Position numbers and translations under genes: made by a program. Under the pieces are notes generated by a model. It searched no databases, was not told the origin of the DNA, and was given only the letters and a program-made list of their open reading frames with translations. Below are positions 16,509 through 26,273 of a stretch of DNA of 64,000 bases, in pieces; the first letter of the stretch is position 1; each line of letters opens with the position of its first letter. The stretch is from assembly GCF_907163125.1 (NCBI RefSeq), contig NZ_OU015319.1, positions 2,914,001 through 2,978,000 of the forward strand, in the 5' to 3' direction. The DNA comes from Cloacibacterium caeni. GTDB lineage: Bacteria; Bacteroidota; Bacteroidia; Flavobacteriales; Weeksellaceae.

Positions 16509-18080
16509 ATGGAGTCTAATTTTAAAATAACAGCCACTCATCATTATCCCGAAATTTTCTCGGAAGAATTGGTGAAATTCTTGATTCACTTGCATAAAAA
16601 ATTTAATGATAAGAGAATAGAACTTTTGGAACAAAGAAAAAAAGTTCAAGAAATGATTAATCAGGGAATAATGCCTGCTTTTCCTAAAGAAACTCGTGGA
16701 ATAAGAGAAGAAAATTGGGTGTGCAGCAGATTGCCAAAAGATTTACAAGACAGACGTGTAGAAATTACAGGTCCTGTTGATAGAAAGATGATTATCAATG
16801 CTTTGAATTCTGGGGCGTCTACTTTTATGGCAGATTTCGAAGATTCTAATTCGCCAACTTGGGAAAATTGCATGGAAGGACAAATTAATCTTTCTGATGC
16901 GATTAATAGAACCATAGATTTTGTAAACGAAGAAGGGAAATCATACCAATTGGGCGAGAAATTGGCGGTGCTTTTGGTAAGACCTCGTGGTTTACATTTA
17001 GACGAAAAAAATATTACAATAAATGGAGAAAAAGCTTCTGGCTCTTTAATTGATTTCGGGATTTATTTTTTCAGAAATGCGAAAAAATTATTAGAAAACG
17101 GAAGCGGTCCTTATTTTTATTTACCAAAATTAGAGCACTATAAAGAAGCACGATGGTGGAATGAGATCTTCAATTTCTCACAAAATTATTTAGGTATTTC
17201 TCAAGGCACTATTAAGGCCACAGTTCTCATCGAAACCATTACTGCTTCTTTTCAGCTCGATGAAATTTTATACGAACTCAAAGAACACAGTTCTGGACTC
17301 AATTGTGGAAGATGGGATTACATTTTCTCTTACATCAAAAAATTCAGAAATCACAAAGAATTTTTAGTTCCAGACAGAGATCAAGTGACCATGACTTCGC
17401 CTTTTATGAGTGCTTATTCTAAACGAGTAATTCAAGTTTGTCACAAACGTGGAGTTCATGCAATGGGAGGAATGGCAGCGCAAATTCCTGTGAAAAATAA
17501 TGAAGAAGAAAACGAATTGGCATATGCAAAAGTTCGTGCAGACAAAGAGCGTGAAGTGAAAAACGGTCACGATGGAACTTGGGTAGCACATCCTGGTTTG
17601 GTTCCTGTAGCGAAGAAAATTTTTGATGAATTTATGCCGACTCCAAATCAAATAGATAAAAAACATGAAGACTATCATATTACAGAGGCAGATTTATTAG
17701 AAGTTCCAAAAGGTGAAATCACCGAAAAAGGCGTGAGAAAAAACATCAACGTAGGAATTCTTTATATAGAATCTTGGCTCATGGGAACTGGAGCTGCTGC
17801 ATTGTACAATTTAATGGAAGATGCTGCCACTGCAGAAATTTCTAGAACTCAAGTTTGGCAATGGCTGAAAAATCAAGCAAAACTTAATGACGGAAGAACA
17901 TTGACCCAAGAAATGGTTCTGGAATTTGAGAAAGAAGAACTCGAAAATATTAAAAAATATGTAGGCGAAAATCGTTTCGAGAAAGGAAAATTTGATTTAG
18001 CAACCAAACTCTTTAATGAATTGATTTTCGATGAAAATTTCGAGGATTTTTTAACCTTAAAAGCGTATCCGTTTATTTAA
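16509..18080 (+). CDS. aceB: Malate synthase A
   Basis: About 523 residues, the normal size of form A. It condenses glyoxylate with acetyl-CoA to malate, the second step of the glyoxylate shunt. Motifs include GPVDRKMIINALNSGA, FMADFEDSNSPTWEN, LLVRPRGLHL, ATVLIETITASFQLDEIL and NCGRWDYIFS, which contain the catalytic Arg and the Mg-binding Glu/Asp. An in-frame ATG at 16485 would add eight residues (MKPTTKYT); the start at 16509 is preferred because MESNFKI is the usual beginning in related bacteria. aceA follows 228 bp downstream, with no terminator between them. Confidence 0.95.
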   Translation: MESNFKITATHHYPEIFSEELVKFLIHLHKKFNDKRIELLEQRKKVQEMINQGIMPAFPKETRGIREENWVCSRLPKDLQDRRVEITGPVDRKMIINALNSGASTFMADFEDSNSPTWENCMEGQINLSDAINRTIDFVNEEGKSYQLGEKLAVLLVRPRGLHLDEKNITINGEKASGSLIDFGIYFFRNAKKLLENGSGPYFYLPKLEHYKEARWWNEIFNFSQNYLGISQGTIKATVLIETITASFQLDEILYELKEHSSGLNCGRWDYIFSYIKKFRNHKEFLVPDRDQVTMTSPFMSAYSKRVIQVCHKRGVHAMGGMAAQIPVKNNEEENELAYAKVRADKEREVKNGHDGTWVAHPGLVPVAKKIFDEFMPTPNQIDKKHEDYHITEADLLEVPKGEITEKGVRKNINVGILYIESWLMGTGAAALYNLMEDAATAEISRTQVWQWLKNQAKLNDGRTLTQEMVLEFEKEELENIKKYVGENRFEKGKFDLATKLFNELIFDENFEDFLTLKAYPFI

Positions 18081-18308
18081 GAGCCAAGTAAAAAGTAAAA
18101 AGAGCCAAGAAAAAACTCTGTGTTAAAAAGAGGAAAAACCTTTGCGGACATTGCAAATCATCTTTGATGATTCTTTGTGAACTTAAAAATATTTTCAAGA
18201 AAAATAAAAAAAATCTTTGCGCGCTTTGCGTTTAAAAAAATCAGTGTTCTCTGTGAAAAACTCCATGAACGCTGTCAATTATAATAAACAAAACAAACCC
18301 AAAATATC
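18081..18308 (+). repeat. Repeat-rich aceB-aceA spacer
   Basis: Begins directly after the aceB stop with GAGCCAAGTAAAAAGT (18081-18096) and a second, degenerate GAGCCAAG. It continues with CTTTGCG/CTCTGTG-type flavobacterial filler and a small AATCATC-ttt-GATGATT hairpin (about 18157-18173). There is no open frame or strong terminator, so aceB and aceA could share a transcript. Confidence 0.6.
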
Positions 18309-19586
18309 ATGAACAGACAAGAACAAATCCAAGCGCTCGAAAAAGAATGGAGAGAAAATCCAAGATGGAGCGGAATTACAAGACCTTATTCGGCTGAAGA
18401 AGTTTTAAAACTCAGGGGAAAATACAAGTTAGATTATACCATCGCTACTCAAATGTCTGAGTTGCTTTGGAAAAAGTTAAATAATCAAGATTTTGTTGCA
18501 GGTTTAGGCGCTTTAACAGGAAATCAAGCGGTTCAAGAAGTGGACGCAGGTTTAGAAGCGATTTATCTTTCTGGTTGGCAAGTTGCCGCAGACGCGAATC
18601 TTTCTGGAGAAATGTATCCTGATCAATCGCTTTATCCTGCCAATTCGGTTCCTGCAGTGGTGAAAAAAATCAATAATGCACTTTTGAGAGCAGACCAAAT
18701 TCAGTCTGTAAATGGAGGTGGTGAAAAAGATTACTTAGTTCCAATTGTTGCCGATGCAGAAGCTGGTTTTGGTGGAAATTTGAATGCTTTTGAATTGATG
18801 AAACAAATGATAGAATCTGGTGCAGCTGGTGTTCACTTCGAAGATCAATTGTCTTCTGCTAAAAAATGCGGTCATCTTGGCGGAAAAGTTTTGGTTCCAA
18901 CTCAAGAAGCGATCAATAAATTGATTGCAGCAAGATTAGCAGCAGATGTTTGCGGAGTTCCTACGGTTTTAGTGGCAAGAACAGATGCAGATGCAGCAGA
19001 TTTATTGACTTCTGATATTGATGATAGAGATAAAAAATTTGTAACTGGAAAGAGAACTTCTGAAGGTTTCTTCCAAGTGAATTGTGGTGTGGAACAAGGC
19101 ATTGACAGAGGACTTTCTTATGCGCCTTATGCTGATTTAATTTGGATGGAAACATCTAACCCAGATTTAGAATATGCGAGAAAATTTGCAGAAGGAATTC
19201 ATGCGAAATTCCCTGGAAAAATGTTGGCGTACAATTGTTCTCCATCTTTCAACTGGGCAGCGAAATTAACCGTTCCTGAAATGGAAACTTTCCGTGAAGA
19301 ATTAGCAAAAATGGGATACAAATTCCAATTTATCACTTTGGCAGGTTTTCACGCTTTGAATACTGCGATGTTCGAATTGGCATTGGCTTACAAAGAAAGA
19401 GGAATGGCTGGTTACAGCGAATTGCAAGAAAGAGAATTTGCATTACAAGCGAAAGGTTTCCGTGCAGTGAAACACCAAAGTTTCGTGGGAACTGGTTATT
19501 TTGATGCAGTTCAAACCGTAGTAACTGCAGGAAATTCTTCTACCACAGCTTTAGCTGGTTCTACTGAAGCGGAGCAATTCCATTAA
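18309..19586 (+). CDS. aceA: Isocitrate lyase
   Basis: 425 residues, typical of the short bacterial form. It splits isocitrate into succinate and glyoxylate, the entry step of the glyoxylate shunt. The catalytic cysteine is C187 in the KKCGHLGGK loop. Other conserved parts are [10 protein letters not shown] (Mg-binding), [20 protein letters not shown] and NCSPSFNW. Its position after aceB and opposite a RamB-like regulator marks this as the acetate/fatty-acid growth locus. It ends with a strong bidirectional terminator shared with the glucosidase gene. Confidence 0.97.
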   Translation: MNRQEQIQALEKEWRENPRWSGITRPYSAEEVLKLRGKYKLDYTIATQMSELLWKKLNNQDFVAGLGALTGNQAVQEVDAGLEAIYLSGWQVAADANLSGEMYPDQSLYPANSVPAVVKKINNALLRADQIQSVNGGGEKDYLVPIVADAEAGFGGNLNAFELMKQMIESGAAGVHFEDQLSSAKKCGHLGGKVLVPTQEAINKLIAARLAADVCGVPTVLVARTDADAADLLTSDIDDRDKKFVTGKRTSEGFFQVNCGVEQGIDRGLSYAPYADLIWMETSNPDLEYARKFAEGIHAKFPGKMLAYNCSPSFNWAAKLTVPEMETFREELAKMGYKFQFITLAGFHALNTAMFELALAYKERGMAGYSELQEREFALQAKGFRAVKHQSFVGTGYFDAVQTVVTAGNSSTTALAGSTEAEQFH

Positions 19587-19590
19587 TTAA

Positions 19591-19640
19591 GAGCCAAGTA
19601 AAAAGTAAAACGAGCCAAGTAAAAAGACTCAAGTAAAAAG
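19591..19640 (+). repeat. GAGCCAAG(T)AAAAAG repeats after aceA
   Basis: GAGCCAAGTAAAAAGT (19591-19606) is followed by a second GAGCCAAGTAAAAAG and a degenerate ACTCAAGTAAAAAGT copy. The same unit follows the aceB and queD stop codons within 0-5 bp. Confidence 0.7.
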
Positions 19641-19756
19641 TAAGAATATAGTTTAAAAGATTCTGAAATTTTAGAAAATAAAAAATGATTTATTCATAAT
19701 TCATTTCCATTTGTCACTCTTAACAAACAAAGAGTCCATAGTTTTTAATTTGTTGA

Positions 19757-19795
19757 AAAAATCGCCTCGCAATTTTGCGAGGCGATTTTATTTTA
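19757..19795. terminator. Bidirectional intrinsic terminator
   Basis: ATCGCCTCGCAA (19761-19772) pairs perfectly with TTGCGAGGCGAT (19775-19786) around a 2-base loop, with an A-run before and a T-run after. It ends aceA on the plus strand and the GH31 gene on the minus strand. Confidence 0.9.
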
Positions 19796-22204
19796 TAACT
19801 TAATTTTCACTTTACTTTCCTTAGCAGAATCCCAAACCAAATTCACTTTCAAAGTTTTCTTTTCAGAATCATAAGTGTATTCTAATTTTTTACAACCTGC
19901 TTTTACAGAATTTGGATTTTTAGAAACATGGTGAATAACGAGTTCTATATTTTTAGATTTTGCAGAAAAGTTAGCGCCCACTTCATTTTCCAGTTCAAAA
20001 GTGATGGTTTTTCCGTTGGTTTCAGCATCAAATTCCATCATTTCAAATTGTCCTTTTTCGTAGGCTTCGTTTTGTAAACCATCATCATTGTACAATTTAA
20101 GTTGGGTTTCTTTTACTTTTTCGTCAAAATAATAATGCAAAATCAAAGAATTTCCATCATATTCTTTGGTAGATTGCATCGGTTTCGCCATTGGAATAAT
20201 ACTTCCTGCTCTTACAAAAGTTGGGATTTTATCTTCTTCCGTGGCAAAAGTCTGAGTAGTTCCGCCAGAAATTTTTTCATCAATATAGAAATTTACCCAA
20301 TCAGAATTTTTAGGGAAATAAATGCTTTGTTCTTTTTGTCCTTTATTTAAAATCGGAGAAATTAAGAAATCTTTGCCCCAAAAATAAGCGGTATTATACG
20401 TGTAAAGTTCTTGATTTTCTGGTTCTTCAAAAAATAAAGGTCGCATTAACGGAGTTCCGTTTTTATGATTTTCGAAAACCAAATTATAATTATAAGGAAG
20501 CAAAGCGTAACGCAATTCAATCGCTTTTTTGGCTAAATTTTTTGCTTTTTCGCTTCTGTAAACCGGTTCGCTTGGAACATTTTCGTCAGCGTGAGGTCTG
20601 TAAATTGGGTTGAAAACGCCGTATTGCAACCAACGAGCATACAATTCATCGTCTTCATTTTTTCCTGCAAAACCTCCCAAATCACTGTGCATAAAAGCTA
20701 TTCCTTGAAGTCCCATTTGTAAAACAATGTCAGGCTGACTTTGCAATCCGCCCCAACTTCTAGAAACGTCGCCACTCCAAGGAACGAGGCCATTTCTTTG
20801 AGCACCAGAATAACCAGCTCTCATCAAAATAAACGGACGAGCATTTGGTGAAGTTTCTGCAAAGCTTTCTTTCACTAATTTCGCCCAATCCATTCCGTAA
20901 ATATTGTGAACTTGGTCGCCATTTTTTCCGTTTCCGTGAAGAATGGTAGAAGGATGAACTTCTGGTTCACCTAAATCTCCCCAAATTCCTGTAACGCCTT
21001 GATTTAATAAGTCTTTGTAAATATTTTTGAACCAAGAATTTCCTTTTTGGCTGTAAATGTCAATCAAACCAGTGTGCCCGAAATAAAAATCGTACATAAA
21101 TGCTTTTCCCTCGTTGTTTTTTGCCAAAATATCTTTGTCAAGAGCTTCTTGATAACGCGAAGAAGTGTTCACTACGAAAGGTTCGGTGATGAGAATGGTT
21201 TCTACGTTGTTTTTTCTCAAATCATCAATCATTTGTTGAGGTTTTGGGAAATTATCTTTGTCCCAAGCAAAATTTCCTAGCGTTCCTTGAATAGATTTCC
21301 CGAACCAATATAAATCTAAAATAATGGCATCAACTGGAATCTTTTCTGCTCTAAATTTTTCGATGGTTTCCACGGTTTGTTGTTGCGTGTGATACCCAAA
21401 TTTACTCGAAAAATTCCCTAAACTCCATCTTGGAAGCATCGGTTGTTTTCCTGTTAAATCTGTGTAATTTTTAACCAAATCTTCCCAAGAATTTCCTGAA
21501 ATGACTTGATACACTTTTCTTCCAGAAACCGTTTCGTAAGTCAATGAATTGTCTTTTTTGCTGTCTAAATCGAGGTAACCAATAGGAGCATTGTCAAAAT
21601 GAATCAAATATTTTTTACTTGAAACTACAATTGGCATCGTGAAATTGAGCAATGGAGCGTGAGTTTCAAAACCGTAATGAGCACGATTGTAGAGCATTAG
21701 TCTATTTCCTCGGCGATTCATTCCGAGCGCTCTTGCTCCAGCTCCATATAAAACTTCGTCTGGAGAAAGATTGAAATTTAATGTTTCAAAATTTTGTGGA
21801 TGATTATTGATTTCGCCGTTTTCATACGTTCCGTAACCATTTTTTTCTGAAATCAAGAGTTCATCACCTTTGTAATATGAAATTTGAAAAGGCACTTTTT
21901 GAATTTTTACGGTAATTCCAGATGTTTCAATCCATGCAAAACCTCTGGTTTCTCTGAAGTTGTATTTTACAACTTTTGGAGAGAGAATTACGGCGTGAGA
22001 ATTTTCTGTAAGCGTTTGATTTTTTGGGATAAAAGCCGTTTCTACCATTTCTGGCGTGTAGAATTTCACTTGATATAATCCATCATTGACAGAAATTTCT
22101 GCTGTGTTATTTTTAAATTCAATTTTTTGAAAAAATCTCTGACTGTTTTGTGCAAATAGATTGGTTGCCAAGAAAAGCAACAAAAATCTGAAAAGGTTTT
22201 TCAT
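19793..22204 (-). CDS. Glycoside hydrolase family 31 alpha-glucosidase, exported
   Basis: 803 residues with a signal peptide (MKNLFRFLLLFLATNLFAQ). The central (beta/alpha)8 barrel carries the GH31 nucleophile D410 (GIWGDLGEPE) and probable acid/base D479 (WSGDVSRSW). Other family parts are PRWSLGNFSSKFGYHTQQQT, DAIILDLYWFG and GIAFMHSDLGGFAG. N- and C-terminal beta domains flank the barrel. It should hydrolyse terminal alpha-glucosidic bonds in the periplasm or at the outer membrane. Together with the exported GH13 amylase at 28452 it gives the strain a starch or maltodextrin degradation route, though the genes are not one operon. Confidence 0.92.
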   Translation of the reverse strand: MKNLFRFLLLFLATNLFAQNSQRFFQKIEFKNNTAEISVNDGLYQVKFYTPEMVETAFIPKNQTLTENSHAVILSPKVVKYNFRETRGFAWIETSGITVKIQKVPFQISYYKGDELLISEKNGYGTYENGEINNHPQNFETLNFNLSPDEVLYGAGARALGMNRRGNRLMLYNRAHYGFETHAPLLNFTMPIVVSSKKYLIHFDNAPIGYLDLDSKKDNSLTYETVSGRKVYQVISGNSWEDLVKNYTDLTGKQPMLPRWSLGNFSSKFGYHTQQQTVETIEKFRAEKIPVDAIILDLYWFGKSIQGTLGNFAWDKDNFPKPQQMIDDLRKNNVETILITEPFVVNTSSRYQEALDKDILAKNNEGKAFMYDFYFGHTGLIDIYSQKGNSWFKNIYKDLLNQGVTGIWGDLGEPEVHPSTILHGNGKNGDQVHNIYGMDWAKLVKESFAETSPNARPFILMRAGYSGAQRNGLVPWSGDVSRSWGGLQSQPDIVLQMGLQGIAFMHSDLGGFAGKNEDDELYARWLQYGVFNPIYRPHADENVPSEPVYRSEKAKNLAKKAIELRYALLPYNYNLVFENHKNGTPLMRPLFFEEPENQELYTYNTAYFWGKDFLISPILNKGQKEQSIYFPKNSDWVNFYIDEKISGGTTQTFATEEDKIPTFVRAGSIIPMAKPMQSTKEYDGNSLILHYYFDEKVKETQLKLYNDDGLQNEAYEKGQFEMMEFDAETNGKTITFELENEVGANFSAKSKNIELVIHHVSKNPNSVKAGCKKLEYTYDSEKKTLKVNLVWDSAKESKVKIKL

Positions 22205-22231
22205 TGTTGTAAATAATTATAATATTTTGAA

Positions 22232-24706
22232 TTAAAATTTAATTAATTTTTTATAATATGTTTTTCCGTTTCTGTCAATTATAATTAGGAAGTAATTACC
22301 AGGTAAAATATTCTGTGTATTTATAAAATTTTCATTTGAATATCTTATTTCATTTCCTAAAATGTCAATTAATTTTATTAATTTAATATTGTTTAAATTG
22401 ATTTTAATGTAATCTTTAAACGGATTTGGGTATATAGATATTTCGTTTTTTATATCTGATGTATTTAAGGTTTTTCCTAAGTTTTGAAACCATGCTATTT
22501 CTTGATTAAAATTGTATATATTTTTTGCGAAAATATCTTTTTTGCCATCATTGTCAATGTCAATAAAGTCTAAACTGTTAGAATAGAAATTTGAAGATAT
22601 AATGTTGCCGTTATCAAAAATATTATTTCCTATATTAGTATAAAGTTTTAACAAGTTATTGTCATAATTTGTAATAAAAATGTCTAAATCATTATCATTA
22701 TCTATATCCGTAAAAAATAATTTATCTGAGGAGAAAAAGGATTTAGGAAAATTTATAGATTTTTGTAAGGAATAATTACCTTTACCGTCTGTATTTTCAA
22801 ACCAGCTTAATTTGTAAGAATTATCAAAATATATTATATCTAAATCATTGTCATTGTCCAAATCAATAAAATTTGTTATTTCTTTTATGTCTGCTCTTGT
22901 ATTATCCAATACAAAATTACCCTTGCCATCGATATTTTTATAGAAAAAAGTGTTGTAAGATTGATTTGAAATAATGTCTAAATCATTATCATTGTCATAA
23001 TCAAATATTTTAAATGTATTGGCTTTTATGTTTAAAATTGATTTGTTGAAATTAGCTTTTCCATCATTTTTTAATAAATAAAAAGTATTTTTATTATCAA
23101 GAGAATAATTAACTAATATGTCTGATATATTATCTCCATCAAAATCATTAAAAACTAAATTTTGAATATTATATATTGATGAAGAGACATTTGTTTCTGT
23201 AAATATTGAATGTTCAGTGTATTTTAAATTAAGATCATCAATATTTTCTAGCCAAACTATTTCATTGGTTTTGTTTGGAAAATTTGCAGTCTGTTTTGTA
23301 AAAAGAATATCTATATCTCCATCATAGTCAATGTCATCATAGTGAAATTTATCATTTCCATTGGTGCTTTCGTTAGTAATAAAAGGTGATATTTTTTTTG
23401 GAAATTCAAATTGACCTAGACTATTGTTATTAATTCTTAAAATAAAATCGTAAAAAGAAAATAATGAAAAATCTGCGTCTCCATCTTTATCAAAATCTAA
23501 AATTTGATAATCATATACAGGAGCTATTGTATATATTAAATAATCTTGCTTGATAAATTCTTCATTATTTTTTTTATACCAACGAACTCTTTGATCATAA
23601 TTAGAAACGGTAACTAAATCTAATTTATTGTCACCATCTAAATCACCGTAACTTAAATTTTGATTATTTGTTTTTGTACCACCAGAACCAAGAGTAGAGT
23701 TATTAATTTCTGTAGTTATTAATCTTTTACTACTAAATGTACTATTACCTAAATTTTTAATCCAAAATACTTCATTAAAAGTGAAAACAATAATATCAAT
23801 TTTGCCGTCTTCATCTACATCCATATTTAGAAGTGATATAGCTTGTTGAGTGCCAAGGTTAAAAACTGTTTTAGTAGATATTCCTCCAATGCCATTGTTG
23901 TAAATTATTCTAATTGTATTATTAGAGTAACCTAATGTTTTAAAATTTGCTGTGTCTAAATCACCATCATTATCAAAATCTCCAATAGAGGATAATAGAG
24001 AATATGAAGAACTACCATCGTAAGTTCTAGTAAATATTCCTGTTCCTGAATTGATATAAATATCAGAGTCATTTGTAAGTATATCTAAATCATTGTCTTG
24101 ATCTAAATCAATGGCTGAAAATTTTGATGGAGCTTCACTGCTAGTAATCAAATGTTCTTTGGTAAATGTTCCTTTTCCATCAGTGTTTTCTGCCCAAACA
24201 AAATATACAGTATAATTAGAGGAAGTTTTATAATATGAATAGCACAAATCATCATCTCCATCTTTATCAACATCAAAAAAAACAGGAGTTCCATAAATAT
24301 AATAATTACCTATAAATTTTGGAGAACCAAATGTACCTTTACCATCAAGATGTTCAAGAAATATTATTCTGTATATTGTTGCAGATACTTCTTTTAAAGC
24401 AAAAATGTCTAAATCCCCATCCTTGTCAATGTCAATTGTTTTAATGTATGAAATTCCGTCGGATTCATTATTTATAGACTTTGATGAACTGAAATTACCT
24501 TTTCCATCTAAATTTTTAAACCATACTAGATTTGAAGATGTGTTTTTGCCTACAATTACATCATTATATCCATCATTGTCTAAATCACAAACTAAAGTTA
24601 CATTTGGAGCCTGTCCACTTTCAATGATAGTGTTTTTCTTGAAAGTAACTTGTGCATTAACTGAAATAATAAAGTATAAGAAAACGAATGAGTAAATTTT
24701 TGACAT
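22232..24706 (-). CDS. Secreted VCBS/FG-GAP repeat protein with T9SS type A sorting domain
   Basis: About 824 residues from the ATG at 24706; the frame also has a TTG at 24721, which is less likely. A short signal peptide is followed by some 15 degenerate FG-GAP/VCBS-type repeats of about 45 residues. Each centres on a calcium-loop sequence such as DIDKDGDLDIF, DVDEDGKIDI or DYDNDNDLDI, usually followed by WFENTDGKG. These probably build a seven-bladed propeller or elongated adhesin. The last ~75 residues are a sorting domain (ISIYPNPFKDYI, GNYFLIII, YYKKLIKF). It is unusually rich in Asn/Asp and AT, which suggests relaxed composition or recent acquisition. Ligand unknown. Confidence 0.88.
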   Translation of the reverse strand: MSKIYSFVFLYFIISVNAQVTFKKNTIIESGQAPNVTLVCDLDNDGYNDVIVGKNTSSNLVWFKNLDGKGNFSSSKSINNESDGISYIKTIDIDKDGDLDIFALKEVSATIYRIIFLEHLDGKGTFGSPKFIGNYYIYGTPVFFDVDKDGDDDLCYSYYKTSSNYTVYFVWAENTDGKGTFTKEHLITSSEAPSKFSAIDLDQDNDLDILTNDSDIYINSGTGIFTRTYDGSSSYSLLSSIGDFDNDGDLDTANFKTLGYSNNTIRIIYNNGIGGISTKTVFNLGTQQAISLLNMDVDEDGKIDIIVFTFNEVFWIKNLGNSTFSSKRLITTEINNSTLGSGGTKTNNQNLSYGDLDGDNKLDLVTVSNYDQRVRWYKKNNEEFIKQDYLIYTIAPVYDYQILDFDKDGDADFSLFSFYDFILRINNNSLGQFEFPKKISPFITNESTNGNDKFHYDDIDYDGDIDILFTKQTANFPNKTNEIVWLENIDDLNLKYTEHSIFTETNVSSSIYNIQNLVFNDFDGDNISDILVNYSLDNKNTFYLLKNDGKANFNKSILNIKANTFKIFDYDNDNDLDIISNQSYNTFFYKNIDGKGNFVLDNTRADIKEITNFIDLDNDNDLDIIYFDNSYKLSWFENTDGKGNYSLQKSINFPKSFFSSDKLFFTDIDNDNDLDIFITNYDNNLLKLYTNIGNNIFDNGNIISSNFYSNSLDFIDIDNDGKKDIFAKNIYNFNQEIAWFQNLGKTLNTSDIKNEISIYPNPFKDYIKINLNNIKLIKLIDILGNEIRYSNENFINTQNILPGNYFLIIIDRNGKTYYKKLIKF

Positions 24707-24774
24707 TTTATTTTTTTTCAAATTTATTAATTATTTGATTAAAGTCTTTAAATTAATTAGATTCAAAAATTCTT

Positions 24775-24782
24775 TATCTTTG
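24775..24782 (+). promoter_or_regulatory. -7 box (TATCTTTG) abutting the queD start
   Basis: TATCTTTG ends four bases before the queD ATG (24787), so the transcript would begin at or next to the start codon. Confidence 0.55.
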
Positions 24783-24786
24783 CACC

Positions 24787-25233
24787 ATGATACGCATTAC
24801 CAAAATTTTCACCTTCGAGACGGCGCATGTTTTGTATAACTACGACGGCAAATGCAAAAATATGCACGGACATTCTTACAAACTTTTTGTGACCGTAAAA
24901 GGAACTCCAATTAATGACATCAATAACGTGAAAAACGGAATGGTGGTCGATTTTGGAGATATCAAAAAAATTGTAAAAGAAGAAATTGTAGATGTATGGG
25001 ATCATGCTGTTTTGCTAAATGCACTTACTCCGCACAAAGAATTGGGAGAAGATTTGGCTCAAAAAGGACATAAAGTAATAGAGTGCAATTATCAACCAAC
25101 TTGTGAAAATATGCTCTACGAAATTGCCGAAAAAATTAAAAATAAATTGCCTTCTCACGTTCAATTGGCATATCTGAAACTCCACGAAACCGAAAATTCT
25201 TACGGAGAATGGTTTGCGGAAGAAAATTCTTAA
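24787..25233 (+). CDS. queD: 6-carboxytetrahydropterin synthase
   Basis: 148 residues of the QueD/PTPS family. Zinc ligands H14, H27 and H29 and the catalytic C23 are all present (FETAHVLYNYDGKCKNMHGHSY); the C-terminal LHETENSYGEW completes the active site. It converts dihydroneopterin triphosphate to 6-carboxytetrahydropterin in queuosine tRNA-modification synthesis, although sequence alone does not fully exclude a PTPS role. The start fits the -7 box just upstream. A GAGCCAAG repeat follows its stop, and lpxH lies 100 bp downstream on the same strand. Confidence 0.92.
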   Translation: MIRITKIFTFETAHVLYNYDGKCKNMHGHSYKLFVTVKGTPINDINNVKNGMVVDFGDIKKIVKEEIVDVWDHAVLLNALTPHKELGEDLAQKGHKVIECNYQPTCENMLYEIAEKIKNKLPSHVQLAYLKLHETENSYGEWFAEENS

Positions 25234-25234
25234 A

Positions 25235-25336
25235 GAGCCAAGTAAAAAGTTAAAAGAGCCAATAAATAGAATTATTAATGAAGTCGCAGAGCGACGAAAA
25301 ATATTTTACCCTAAGATTTTAATCTTAGCTAAAAAA
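25235..25336 (+). repeat. Composite intergenic repeat between queD and lpxH
   Basis: GAGCCAAGTAAAAAGT (25235-25250) is followed by a second GAGCCAA. Then come a small hairpin (GTCGC-aga-GCGAC) and another (TAAGATT-tt-AATCTTA). This is flavobacterial filler without coding sense, although the reading frame of lpxH happens to be open through part of it. Confidence 0.6.
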
Positions 25337-26137
25337 ATGAAAATCGAATTACAGCCTGATAAAAAAATCTACTTCGCTTCTGACCAGCATTTTGGTGCGC
25401 CAACTCCAGAGTTGAGTAAGCCAAGAGAAGCTAAATTTTTAGCATGGTTAGACGAAATAAAACAAGATGCGCAAGTTCTGTTTTTAATGGGCGATTTGTT
25501 TGATTTTTGGCACGAATGGAAATATGTAGTTCCGAAAGGTTATGTAAGAATTTTAGGAAAATTAGCAGAATTGAAAGACAGTGGAATTGACATTTATTTC
25601 TTCGTGGGTAACCATGATTTGTGGATGAAAGATTATCTGGAAGAAGAAATTGGGATTCCAGTTTTTTTCGAAAAACAATATTATGAAGTTTCTGGGAAAA
25701 ACTTTCTTTTAGCTCATGGTGACGGACTTGGACCAGGTGATAAAGGTTACAAGAGAATGAAAAAACTCTTTACTAATCCTATTGCGCAATGGTTTTTTAA
25801 GTGGCTTCATCCTGATATTGCGATGAAAATTGCGATTTATTTTTCTACCAAAAATAAGATGATTAGTGGAGTAGAAGACATGAAGTTTTTAGGCGAGGAT
25901 AAAGAATTTCTTATCCTATATTCTAAAGAAAAATTGAAGTCTGAAAATTTAGATTACTTCGTATATGGTCATCGTCATTTGCCTATGATTATAGATTTGA
26001 AAGTTGATGGGAAGGAAGCGAAACATGTGAATCTGGGTGATTGGATTTCGTATTTTACGTATGGTGTTTTTGATGGAGAGGAATTTAAAATATTGAAACA
26101 CGGAGACACAGTGAATGCACAGAGCACACAGGAATAA
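25337..26137 (+). CDS. lpxH: UDP-2,3-diacylglucosamine diphosphatase
   Basis: About 266 residues from the ATG at 25337; earlier in-frame codons lie in repeat sequence. It has the calcineurin-like metallophosphoesterase motifs: SDQHFG, MGDLFDFW, VGNHDLWM, LLAHGDGLG and YGHRHLP. It releases UMP from UDP-2,3-diacylglucosamine to give lipid X in lipid A synthesis at the inner membrane face. The last dozen residues (GDTVNAQSTQE) are encoded by an ACGGAGACACAG-type repeat that recurs 70 bp downstream, so the C-terminus has been extended or replaced by repeat DNA. Confidence 0.88.
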   Translation: MKIELQPDKKIYFASDQHFGAPTPELSKPREAKFLAWLDEIKQDAQVLFLMGDLFDFWHEWKYVVPKGYVRILGKLAELKDSGIDIYFFVGNHDLWMKDYLEEEIGIPVFFEKQYYEVSGKNFLLAHGDGLGPGDKGYKRMKKLFTNPIAQWFFKWLHPDIAMKIAIYFSTKNKMISGVEDMKFLGEDKEFLILYSKEKLKSENLDYFVYGHRHLPMIIDLKVDGKEAKHVNLGDWISYFTYGVFDGEEFKILKHGDTVNAQSTQE

Positions 26138-26273
26138 AAAGCTTTTGCAAACTTTGTAAGTCCGTGGTTTAAAGAAATACGGAGACACAGAAAATAACAG
26201 AAAGCACAAAATTAATTCTCTGTGAGCGCTGTGAAAAACTCAATGTCTCTGTGGCTAAAAAAAATAATATAGT
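26099..26273 (+). repeat. ACGGAGACACAG / CTCTGTG repeat block, left of the GxxExxY pseudogene
   Basis: ACGGAGACACAG occurs at 26100-26111 (inside lpxH) and at 26179-26190, followed by CTCTGTGAGCGCTGTGAAAA. Related sequence in the opposite orientation (CTCTGTATCTCTGTG) lies right of the pseudogene at about 26684-26698. Confidence 0.55.

Noticed and set aside
25214-25336. Longer LpxH N-terminus
   Set aside because: The extra 41 codons are made of GAGCCAAG and hairpin repeats and overlap queD; LpxH proteins start close to the SDQHFG motif.
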